Shown here piece after piece: positions 1-5,906 of a stretch of 9,901 bases of DNA. Numbering within the stretch: the stretch's first letter is position 1; the number at the start of each line of letters is the position of its first letter. Below the pieces are notes generated by a model, which had not been told where the DNA came from, did no database searches, and saw only the letters and a list, made by a program, of their open reading frames with translations. The stretch comes from Actinomycetales bacterium (GTDB lineage: Bacteria > Actinomycetota > Actinomycetes > Actinomycetales > Cellulomonadaceae): the NCBI GenBank assembly GCA_012514545.1, contig JAAZAC010000011.1, positions 1 through 9,901 on the forward strand, given 5' to 3'. Both the position numbers and the translations under genes were made by a program.

Positions 1-21
1 CCTGCGCGCGGAGGTGGTCAC

Positions 22-378
22 GTGCGTGCCAAGGACGCGGTCGGGCGGTACGGCGAGAAGGTGGCGGCCGCGTACCTGGTCGAGCAGGGGTGGCAGGTCC
101 TCGACCGGAACTGGCGGGGCGCCGCGGGCGAGCTGGACATCGTCGCGCTGCACGGGGACGAGCTCGTCGTCGTCGAGGTGAAGACCCGCACGGGCGACGG
201 GTTCGGGCACCCGGCGGAGGCGGTGACGCCCGCGAAGCTGGCGCGCCTACGGCGCCTCGCGGGGGAGTGGCTCGCGAGCCACGACCTGCGGCCGCGGGGC
301 GTCCGGGTCGACGTCGTCGCGGTGCGCGCCGGCGGGCGCGGCGCCGCGCGCGTGCAGCACCTGGCCGGGGTGCTCTGA
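22..378 (+). CDS. yraN: YraN family protein (UPF0102), predicted nuclease-fold
   Basis: This 118-residue protein belongs to the UPF0102/YraN family. The family has a PD-(D/E)XK nuclease-like fold, but its biochemical role is not settled. Visible family marks are the N-terminal GRYGEKVAAAYL helix, then VLDRNWR, the GELDIVA strand (about residues 36-42) and the VVEVKTR strand (about 50-56). The acidic residues of GELD and the E and K of EVKTR are the putative active-site set. The length is normal for the family. GTG at 22 is chosen because GGAGG at 10-14 lies 7 nt upstream and the N-terminus matches the usual family start. The frame stays open to the window edge, but no other start codon is visible. 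The stop codon overlaps the comM start (TGATG), so the two are probably translationally coupled. Position before comM and dprA is the usual actinobacterial arrangement and hints at a DNA-processing role, which is inference. Confidence 0.93.
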   Translation: MRAKDAVGRYGEKVAAAYLVEQGWQVLDRNWRGAAGELDIVALHGDELVVVEVKTRTGDGFGHPAEAVTPAKLARLRRLAGEWLASHDLRPRGVRVDVVAVRAGGRGAARVQHLAGVL

Positions 379-1910
379 TGGGCCTCGGGCGGACGGTGGC
401 CGTGTCGCTCGTCGGTCTGACGGGGCACCTCGTCGACGTCGAGGCGCACCTGGCGGCGTCGGTCCCGGCGTTCACCCTCGTCGGCCTGCCGGACGCCGCG
501 CTCGCCGAGGCGCGGGACCGGGTCCGCGCGGCGACGACGTCCTCCGGGCTCTCGTGGCCGCAGCGGCGGATCACCGTGAACCTGTCGCCCGCGTCGCTGC
601 CCAAGGCGGGCTCGGGGTTCGACCTGGCGATCGCCGTGGCGACCCTCGCGGCGGCCGGGCTCTGCCGGCCGGCCGAGCCCGCCGGCGTCGTGCACCTCGG
701 CGAGCTGGGTCTCGACGGGCGCGTGCGACCGGTCCGCGGCGTCCTCCCGGCGGTCGCGGCGGCCGTGGCGGCGGGCCGGCCGCGCGTCGTCGTGCCCGCG
801 GGGAACGCCGCCGAGGCGCGCCTCGTCCCGGGTGCCGAGGTCCGCGCGGCGACCCACCTCGCCGAGGTGGCCGCCTGGTACGGCGCCGACGTCGAGGTGC
901 CGGACGTCGAGCCGGTGCCGGCGACCACGCACGGGGTGCCGCGCGGGCCGACGCCGGACCTCGCCGACGTCGTCGGGCAGTCGGCGGCGCGGTGGGCGCT
1001 CGAGGTCGCGGCCGCGGGCGGGCACCACGTCCTCATGGTCGGACCGCCCGGCGCGGGCAAGACGATGCTCGCCGCGCGGCTGCCGGGGCTCCTGCCGGAC
1101 CTCGACGAGCAGGCGGCGGTCGAGGTCACCGCCGTGCACTCCGTGGCGGGCACGTTCCGGCCCGGCGACGGGCTGCTGCGCCGCCCGCCGTTCGAGGACC
1201 CGCACCACACCGCGACGCCCGCCGCGATCGTCGGCGGCGGCAGCGGGCTGCCCCGGCCGGGTGCGGTGTCCCGGGCGCACCGCGGCGTGCTCTTCCTCGA
1301 CGAGGCCCCGGAGTTCAGCCCGGCGGTGCTCCAGACCCTGCGCCAGCCGCTCGAGCACGGGGAGGTGGTCGTGCACCGGGCCGCGGGCTCCGCCCGGTTC
1401 CCGGCCCGGTTCCAGCTCGTCCTCGCGGCGAACCCGTGCCCGTGCGGCGGGCTGTCCGGGAAGGGGCACGGCTGCGACTGCTCGTCCCTGGTGCGGCGCC
1501 GCTACTTCAGCCGGCTCTCCGGGCCCCTTCTCGACCGGATCGACGTCCAGGTCGACGTGCTGCCCGTGACCCGGGCCGAGTGCGCCCGGGACGAGCGGGG
1601 GGAGGCCACGGCGGCGGTGGCGGCCCGGGTGGCGCAGGCGCGGCAGGCGGCGGCACGGCGGCTGGCCGGTACGCCGTGGCGGACGAACGCGGAGGTGCCG
1701 GGCTCCTGGCTGCGCGACCACCGGCCCGCGCGCGCCGGGCACCGGGACCTCGAGCGCGCGGTCGAGGCGGGGACGCTCAGCCTGCGCGGGCGCGACCGCG
1801 TGCTCCGGCTGGCGTGGACGCTGGCGGACCTGCGCGGCGCGTCCGGCCCCGACGGCTCGGACGTGCGGCAGGCGCTCCTCCTGCGCACGCGGGGTGGGCT
1901 CGGCGGATGA
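378..1910 (+). CDS. comM: ComM/YifB family Mg-chelatase-like AAA+ ATPase
   Basis: This 510-residue protein has the full YifB/ComM layout. An N-terminal Lon-protease-like domain covers about residues 1-170 and includes FTLVGLPDAAL and the VNLSPASLPKAGSGFDL stretch. An AAA+ Mg-chelatase ChlI domain follows, with Walker A GPPGAGKT at 222-229 and Walker B GVLFLDE at 303-309. A Cys-rich NPCPCGG...CDC segment starts near 352, and a C-terminal helical domain completes the protein. In Vibrio, ComM is a hexameric helicase that aids branch migration during natural transformation. In actinobacteria the role is unproven. The length is typical (about 500 residues) and nothing is missing. ATG at 378 overlaps the yraN stop by one base, and the 3' end overlaps dprA as ATGA, so the three genes look like one coupled transcript. 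The name YifB is equally used. Family assignment is firm; a transformation role here is inference. Confidence 0.95.
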   Translation: MGLGRTVAVSLVGLTGHLVDVEAHLAASVPAFTLVGLPDAALAEARDRVRAATTSSGLSWPQRRITVNLSPASLPKAGSGFDLAIAVATLAAAGLCRPAEPAGVVHLGELGLDGRVRPVRGVLPAVAAAVAAGRPRVVVPAGNAAEARLVPGAEVRAATHLAEVAAWYGADVEVPDVEPVPATTHGVPRGPTPDLADVVGQSAARWALEVAAAGGHHVLMVGPPGAGKTMLAARLPGLLPDLDEQAAVEVTAVHSVAGTFRPGDGLLRRPPFEDPHHTATPAAIVGGGSGLPRPGAVSRAHRGVLFLDEAPEFSPAVLQTLRQPLEHGEVVVHRAAGSARFPARFQLVLAANPCPCGGLSGKGHGCDCSSLVRRRYFSRLSGPLLDRIDVQVDVLPVTRAECARDERGEATAAVAARVAQARQAAARRLAGTPWRTNAEVPGSWLRDHRPARAGHRDLERAVEAGTLSLRGRDRVLRLAWTLADLRGASGPDGSDVRQALLLRTRGGLGG

Positions 1911-3058
1911 GCGGGGCGGACGACGCCGTGCGCCTCGCCCGCGCGGCCTGGAGCCGGCTCGTGGAGCCGGGGGACGCCGTGGCGGGCGCCCTGCTGGCGG
2001 CGCTCGGCCCGCAGGAGGCGCTGGCGTGGCTGCGCGCCGGCGCGGCGCCGCCCGTGGCGGCGGTCGACGACGGCGAGCCGGGCGGGCGTGCGCGGGCCGC
2101 GGCGCGGCTGGCGGCCGCGGCCGAGCGGTGGCGGGTGCGGCTGGCGGGCCTCGACCCGCGCCGGGAGCTGTGGATGCTCGAGCGCGTCGGCGGGCGCCTG
2201 GTCGTGCCCGAGGACGACGGCTGGCCGGACGGCCTCGACGACCTCGGGACGGCCGCGCCGGTGTGCCTGTGGGTGCGGGGCGCCGCCGACGCCGGCCGCC
2301 TCCTGGCGGGCTCGGTCGCCGTCGTCGGCGCCCGGGCCTGCACGGCCTACGGGGAGCACGTCACCGCCGACCTCGCCGCGGGGATCGCCGACGCCGGCCG
2401 CTGCGTCGTCTCGGGCGGCGCCTACGGGATCGACGCCGTCGCGCACCGGGCCGCGCTCGCCGTCGGCGGGCGGACGGTCGCCTTCCTCGCGGGCGGGGTG
2501 GACCGCCTGTACCCGGCGGGGAACGCGGACCTGCTCGAGGCGGTCCTCGAGGCGGGCGGCCTCGTCTCGGAGGTGCCGCCCGGCAGCGCGCCCGCGAAGG
2601 TCCGGTTCCTCCAGCGGAACCGGCTCATCGCCGCGGTCACGACGGCCACCGTCGTCGTCGAGGCGGCGTGGCGGTCCGGGGCGCTGAGCACCGCCCGGCG
2701 CGCCGCCGAGCTGCTGCGGCCCGTCGGCGCGGTCCCGGGTCCCGTGACGTCGGCCATGTCCGCCGGCTGCCACCGGCTGCTCCGCGAGGGGTCGGCCGTG
2801 TGCGTGACGGACGCGGCGGAGGTCCTCGAGCTCGTCGGGCCGACGCCGGCGCCGGAGCCCGCGACGGTGCCGCGCCCCGGCGACGACCTCGACCCGGTCG
2901 AGCGGCGCACGCTCGACGCGCTGCCCGTGCGCCGGGCGGTGCCCGAGGACGTGCTCGCCCGGACCGCCGGCCTCGCGCTGCCGGAGGTGCGCGCCGCGCT
3001 CGGGCGGCTCGAGCTCGTCGGGCTCGCGCGGCGGGAGGGCGGGGCGTGGCGGCGTTGA
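1907..3058 (+). CDS. dprA: DNA-processing protein DprA (Smf)
   Basis: DprA binds incoming single-stranded DNA and loads RecA in transformable bacteria. Outside competence its function is unclear. The 383-residue product carries a Rossmann-like DprA core with VVGARACTAYG (139-149), SGGAYGID (169-176), LYPAGN, SEVPPG (221-226), QRNRLIA (236-242) and SGAL (257-260). A C-terminal winged-helix domain (about 315-383) follows. The N-terminal ~130 residues are the more variable helical part. SGGAYGID departs from the SGLARGID seen in model DprA proteins, but in my recollection it is ordinary in actinobacteria. The start is an ATGA overlap with the comM stop. No separate ribosome site is obvious, which fits translational coupling. 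It is the last gene of the yraN-comM-dprA set, and a 150-bp gap follows. The TTGACC at its stop codon (3055-3060) could be the -35 element of a promoter for the next unit. Confidence 0.96.
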   Translation: MSGADDAVRLARAAWSRLVEPGDAVAGALLAALGPQEALAWLRAGAAPPVAAVDDGEPGGRARAAARLAAAAERWRVRLAGLDPRRELWMLERVGGRLVVPEDDGWPDGLDDLGTAAPVCLWVRGAADAGRLLAGSVAVVGARACTAYGEHVTADLAAGIADAGRCVVSGGAYGIDAVAHRAALAVGGRTVAFLAGGVDRLYPAGNADLLEAVLEAGGLVSEVPPGSAPAKVRFLQRNRLIAAVTTATVVVEAAWRSGALSTARRAAELLRPVGAVPGPVTSAMSAGCHRLLREGSAVCVTDAAEVLELVGPTPAPEPATVPRPGDDLDPVERRTLDALPVRRAVPEDVLARTAGLALPEVRAALGRLELVGLARREGGAWRR

Positions 3059-3208
3059 CCTGCAGAATCGCCCAAATCCGGATAAGTCAGTCACTGCGGC
3101 GAACTGCACGGACTTGGAGCGGGTGAAGTCTCTGTGTGCCGTCTTGTGACTGGCGGATCGACAGGCCACGGTAGACGGGTGCACCCAGCGGTGACCAGCG
3201 TCGTGGCC
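3059..3208 (+). promoter_or_regulatory. Intergenic region with probable promoter for xerC-sigma unit
   Basis: This gap has no convincing gene and is visibly less GC-rich than its neighbours: 71 of the 120 bases at 3061-3180 are G or C (59%), against 46 of 60 (77%) at 3301-3360. A base drop like this between genes is typical of a promoter region. Candidate elements are TTGACC at 3055-3060 with GATAAG at 3081-3086 (20-nt spacer, longer than ideal), and a TAGACG at 3172-3177 with only weak upstream partners. CCGGATAA at 3078-3085 matches six of eight bases of the sigma-28 -10 consensus GCCGATAA, but the TAAA-type -35 is absent at the proper distance. It also holds a small inverted repeat, CAGT-C-ACTG (3088-3096). 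That a promoter lies here is likely; which element is used is not decided by the sequence. Confidence 0.45.
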
Positions 3209-4108
3209 ATGACCGGGGACGAGGTCGTGGCCACTTTCGGTGCGCACCTGGAGCTCGACAGAGGCATGTCGCCGCACTCCGTCCGTGCCTACACCGGCGA
3301 CGTGCGGCACCTGCTCGCCTACGCCGAGAGCCGGGGCCGCACGTGGCGCGAGGTCGACCTCCCGCTGCTGCGCGGCTGGCTCGCGTCGATGGTCGCGGCG
3401 CGCCTCTCGCGGGCCACGGTCGCCCGGCGCGGCGCCGCGGTGCGCTCGTTCTTCGGCTGGGCCCTCGAGTCGGGCCTCGTCGACGCCGACCCGAGCGCGC
3501 GGCTCGTCACCGCCCAGCCGGGCGCGACGCTCCCGCCGGTGCTCGGCGTCGAGGCCGCCACCCGGCTCCTGGAGGTGGCGCGGCTGGCCGCCACGAGCGA
3601 CGACCCGCTGACGGTCCGGGACTGGGTCGCCCTCGAGCTGCTCTACGCCACGGGCGTGCGCGTGGGCGAGCTCGTCGCGGCCGACGTCGGCGACGTGGAC
3701 CGCTCCGGTCGCCTGCTGCGGGTCATGGGCAAGGGCGGCAAGGAGCGCGTCGTGCCCTTCGGCGTCCCCGCGGCCCGGGCGCTCGACGCCTGGCTCGAGG
3801 ACGCGCGGGAGCGCCTCGTCACGCGCGACTCCGGCGCCGCGCTGCTCCTCGGCGCCCGGGGGCGGCGGGTCGACCAGCGGCAGGTGCGCGCGCTCGTGCA
3901 CCGCGCGGCCGCGGCCGCGGGCGTCGACGACGTCGCACCGCACGCCCTGCGGCACTCGACGGCCACGCACCTCCTCGCCGGCGGTTCCGACCTGCGCAGC
4001 GTGCAGGAGATCCTCGGCCACGCGACGCTCACCACGACGCAGCGCTACACCCACGTCACGCCCGAGCGGCTCCGCAGCTCCTACGAGCAGGCCCACCCGA
4101 GGGCATGA
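3209..4108 (+). CDS. xerC: Tyrosine recombinase XerC
   Basis: This is a site-specific recombinase of the XerC/XerD type. Such enzymes resolve chromosome dimers at dif with a partner Xer protein. The 299-residue product has the N-terminal SAM-like core-binding domain (LELDRGMSPHSVRAY, about 13-27) and the catalytic domain. All six catalytic residues are present: R151 (ATGVRVGEL), K175 (MGKGGKER), H245 and R248 (HALRHS), H271 (LGHATL) and the nucleophile Y280 (QRYTH). Their spacing matches E. coli XerD almost residue for residue. ATG 3209 gives the standard ~300-residue length and N-terminus. GTG 3134 and GTG 3191 are in frame but would add a non-homologous leader, and none of the three has a strong ribosome site. 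The stop overlaps the next gene. XerC rather than XerD or a phage integrase is inferred from the chromosomal context and length. No integrase-type neighbours or attachment repeats were seen. Confidence 0.92.
   Translation: MTGDEVVATFGAHLELDRGMSPHSVRAYTGDVRHLLAYAESRGRTWREVDLPLLRGWLASMVAARLSRATVARRGAAVRSFFGWALESGLVDADPSARLVTAQPGATLPPVLGVEAATRLLEVARLAATSDDPLTVRDWVALELLYATGVRVGELVAADVGDVDRSGRLLRVMGKGGKERVVPFGVPAARALDAWLEDARERLVTRDSGAALLLGARGRRVDQRQVRALVHRAAAAAGVDDVAPHALRHSTATHLLAGGSDLRSVQEILGHATLTTTQRYTHVTPERLRSSYEQAHPRA
4099..4103 (+). promoter_or_regulatory. Ribosome binding site deciding the sigma factor start
   Basis: GAGGG lies inside the last codons of xerC. It is 7 nt before ATG 4111 but only 1 nt before ATG 4105, so it supports initiation at 4111. 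ATG 4105 forms an ATGA overlap with the xerC stop and would add only two residues (Met-Thr). Confidence 0.6.
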
Positions 4109-4110
4109 CC

Positions 4111-4974
4111 ATGACGAGCCAGACGCGCGCCGAGCAGGCGCCGACGACCACCCGCCAGCAGGCGGCGTCGGTGGTGCCGCGCCCGTACGTCGAGGGCGCC
4201 GCGGAGGACGCCATGAGCCTCGAGTCGCTCTGGGCGGTCTTCAAGGAGTCGGGCGACCGGACGGCGCGCGAGCGGCTGATCCTGCACTACGCCCCGCTCG
4301 TCACGATGGTCGCCGGCCGCGTCGGCGCCGGCCTGCCGAGCACGGTGGAGCAGGCCGACCTCGTGTCCTACGGCATGTTCGGCCTCATCGACGCGATCGA
4401 GAAGTACGACGCCGAGCGGGCCGTGAAGTTCGAGACGTACGCCAGCGCCCGCATCCGTGGCGCGATCATCGACGAGCTGCGGGCCATCGACTGGATCCCG
4501 CGCTCCGTGCGCACCAAGGCGCGCGCCGTCGACCGCGCGTACGCGGAGCTCGAGGCAGAGCTGCGGCGCCAGCCGACCGAGCAGGAGGTGGCCGACCGCC
4601 TGGAGATGGGCGTGGGCGAGCTCCGCGCGATCTTCACGCAGCTCTCGACGGTCAACGTCGCCGCACTCGACGAGCTCCTCGGCTCGGGCAGCGACCGCGG
4701 CGACTCGCTCAGCCTGCTGGACACGCTCGAGGACCACCACGCCGTCGACCCCGCCGCGACCGTCGAGGTCGCCGAGACCAAGGTGCTCCTCGCCCGCGCG
4801 ATCGAGCGCCTCGGCGAGCGGGAGAAGATCGTCCTCGTCCTCTACTACTACGAGGGCATGACGCTCGCCGAGATCGGGCGGGTGCTCGGCGTCACGGAGT
4901 CGCGGATCTCCCAGATGCACACGGCCGCGATGCTGCGGCTGCGGACCACGCTGCAGGAGAGCGACACGTACTGA
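4111..4974 (+). CDS. FliA/WhiG family RNA polymerase sigma factor
   Basis: This is a 287-residue sigma-28-class factor, a near-length match to Streptomyces WhiG and clearly of the same subfamily. Region 2 is visible in ADLVSYGMFGLIDAIEKYD (from residue 82) followed by VKFETYASARIRGAIIDELR, and IPRSVR sits at 129-134. Region 3 contains the PTEQEVADRL segment. Region 4 has LYYYEGMTLAEIG from 244 and the helix-turn-helix VTESRISQMH. In flagellate actinobacteria this gene is FliA, driving late flagellar genes. In sporulating Streptomyces it is WhiG, which starts aerial-hypha sporulation. Sequence alone does not choose, so no symbol is given. ATG 4111 is preferred over ATG 4105 because of the GAGGG spacing. 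It is coupled to xerC upstream, and its last 83 bp overlap the opposite-strand M23 gene. No adjacent anti-sigma gene (FlgM or RsfA-like) is present. Confidence 0.93.
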   Translation: MTSQTRAEQAPTTTRQQAASVVPRPYVEGAAEDAMSLESLWAVFKESGDRTARERLILHYAPLVTMVAGRVGAGLPSTVEQADLVSYGMFGLIDAIEKYDAERAVKFETYASARIRGAIIDELRAIDWIPRSVRTKARAVDRAYAELEAELRRQPTEQEVADRLEMGVGELRAIFTQLSTVNVAALDELLGSGSDRGDSLSLLDTLEDHHAVDPAATVEVAETKVLLARAIERLGEREKIVLVLYYYEGMTLAEIGRVLGVTESRISQMHTAAMLRLRTTLQESDTY

Positions 4975-5512
4975 CCGCGCCCCGCGCGTCCGCCGCCGGC
5001 CGGGGCCGGTCCGGCAGGAGCACGACCGGCGCGCGGCCGAGCAGGTCGAGCGGGTCGACGTAGGCGTCCCCGCGCCGCGCGCCCCAGTGCAGGCACGTGG
5101 CCGGCGCGCAGTGCCCCGCCGTCGCGGCGAGGCGCCCGACCACCTCGCCCGCGCGCACCACGGCGCCCACGGGCAGGGGGTCCTCGAGGGGCTCAAGGCT
5201 GCTGCGCAGCCCGTCCGGGTGCCCGACGGTGACGACGACCCGGTCCACGACGCGCCCGCTGAACAGGACGGTGCCGTCCGCGGGCGCGAGCACGGGCGTG
5301 CCCGCCGCCGCGGCGAGGTCCACGCCACGGTGCCCCGCAGCCCACGGCGCCGGCGGTGGGTCGAAGAAGCGCGCGACCGGCCCCGCGACGGGCAGGCCGT
5401 AGGCGGGCGACGGCGCCCCGGAGGCGTCCGCGGGCGGCTCCGGCGCGGCCGGGAGCGCGGCGAGACCGGCCGCGAGGAGCGGCGCGCAGAGGCGGACGAG
5501 GGCGGGGCGCAC
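4892..5512 (-). CDS. Secreted M23 family metallopeptidase-like protein
   Basis: This 206-residue protein has an N-terminal secretion signal (basic start, then LCAPLLAAGLAALPAA) and one LytM/M23 peptidase domain at about 40-165. M23 enzymes are zinc endopeptidases that cut peptidoglycan cross-bridges or stems. Zinc-ligand motif one is HRGVDL (H61, D65), with GTPVLAPADGTVLFSG following. The second motif is CLHWG (140-144), where H142 is the expected zinc ligand but the first His of the usual HxH is Cys140. Cys135 and Cys140 could form a disulfide. The domain ends YVDPLDLL, and the tail after about 170 is low-complexity and lies antisense to the sigma gene. GTG at 5512 is chosen because GAGG (5521-5524) sits 8 nt upstream and a signal peptide follows directly. 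Longer in-frame starts exist but precede the signal sequence. An M23 gene just before rpsB is a familiar actinobacterial neighbour. Activity is uncertain because of Cys140. Confidence 0.88.
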   Translation of the reverse strand: MRPALVRLCAPLLAAGLAALPAAPEPPADASGAPSPAYGLPVAGPVARFFDPPPAPWAAGHRGVDLAAAAGTPVLAPADGTVLFSGRVVDRVVVTVGHPDGLRSSLEPLEDPLPVGAVVRAGEVVGRLAATAGHCAPATCLHWGARRGDAYVDPLDLLGRAPVVLLPDRPRPAADARGAVSTCRSPAAWSAAAASRPCASGRSATP

Positions 5513-5686
5513 GGATCGAGCCTCGCGCCGGCGGGGCCCGGCCGCGGCCCCGACCCGTCCCGCCGGGGGAGGCGCCGCGGGCCCGGGGACCCGTGGACGC
5601 GCCGTCGGCGGCCCCGGCGCCCCGGACGACCCCTGCCGTCGGGCAACCGGGAGGCGCTCGCGTCCGGGCAGGGGGCCCGCGTCCGG

Positions 5687-5692
5687 TAGCAT
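5687..5692 (+). promoter_or_regulatory. rpsB: Candidate -10 element of the rpsB promoter
   Basis: TAGCAT fits the actinobacterial -10 pattern TAnnnT and is the only good match in the 394-bp gap. The -35 partner is weak: with a 17-nt spacer it would fall on 5664-5669, which is GC-only. Transcription would start near 5699, giving a leader of about 208 nt. Strong housekeeping promoters with a recognisable -10 and poor -35 are common in actinobacteria. Position is inferred. Confidence 0.5.
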
Positions 5693-5700
5693 GGCCGACG

Positions 5701-5718
5701 CATCCGGCTCGCCGGATG
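5701..5718 (+). repeat. Perfect 7-bp stem-loop at the predicted rpsB transcript start
   Basis: CATCCGG (5701-5707) and CCGGATG (5712-5718) pair perfectly around a CTCG loop. It would be the first structure in the rpsB mRNA if transcription starts near 5699. It may protect the 5' end, form part of an S2-responsive leader, or be an operator overlapping the start site. The sequence does not distinguish these. Confidence 0.5.
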
Positions 5719-5878
5719 ACATCGCGCGCCCTTCCTCGCCCGCAGCCCCGCTGCCGACGACGTGCGCCGACGACGGTCCGGACCCTCCGGGGCCCGGTGT
5801 CGACGCCGAGGGTGCCAGGGGTCGCGGCCACCCGGCCGGGGCCGACAACCGAACCGCGGACCGCGCGTCCGCCCAGCC

Positions 5879-5895
5879 GCGCGGCCCGGCCGCGC
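5879..5895 (+). promoter_or_regulatory. Hairpin abutting the rpsB Shine-Dalgarno
   Basis: GCGCGG (5879-5884) pairs with CCGCGC (5890-5895) over a 5-nt CCCGG loop. It ends one base before the AGGAGG ribosome site (5897-5902), which lies 4 nt before ATG 5907. A stem so close to the ribosome site could modulate rpsB translation. Ribosomal protein S2 is known to repress its own mRNA in E. coli. A link here is inference, and GC-rich sequence makes chance stems common. Confidence 0.4.
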
Positions 5896-5906
5896 CAGGA
5901 GGAACC

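Larger units (their letters stand above)
5513..5906. other. 394-bp intergenic region between the M23 gene and rpsB
   Basis: The stretch separates two divergently oriented genes. The side near 5513-5650 is very GC-rich, and I see no clear promoter on the minus strand for the M23 gene beyond its ribosome site at 5521-5524. From 5659 on it holds a 9-bp direct repeat (CGCGTCCGG at 5659-5667 and 5678-5686), the TAGCAT -10 candidate at 5687-5692, and then about 208 nt of rpsB leader with two hairpins. No RNA gene or credible small protein gene was recognised. Confidence 0.6.

Noticed and set aside
3134..3208. 25-residue N-terminal extension of XerC from GTG 3134
   Set aside because: No good ribosome site, the region has non-coding base composition, and starting at 3209 gives the standard Xer length and N-terminus.
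1502..4096. Very long minus-strand open frame antisense to comM, dprA and xerC
   Set aside because: It is the mirror of high-GC coding sequence; the product is Arg/Ala/Gly-rich with no recognisable domain and crosses an intergenic gap.
3209..4108. Phage integrase or mobile-element origin of the tyrosine recombinase
   Set aside because: Length, active-site spacing, GC-rich coding and core-gene neighbours fit a chromosomal Xer protein; no attachment-site repeats, tRNA or phage genes are near.
4995..5010. Short hairpin CCGGC-CGGG-GCCGG after the sigma stop as a terminator
   Set aside because: Only five strong pairs, no U-tract, and it lies within the M23 coding region where such GC stems arise by chance.
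5831..5840. Perfect palindrome CCCGGCCGGG in the rpsB leader
   Set aside because: Ten bases of pure G+C in a very GC-rich region; self-complementary words of this size are expected by chance.
5691..5906. In-frame N-terminal extension of rpsB from ATG 5691
   Set aside because: The ATG is part of the TAGCAT -10 candidate, the 72 added residues do not resemble S2, and ATG 5907 has a perfect AGGAGG and the canonical S2 start.
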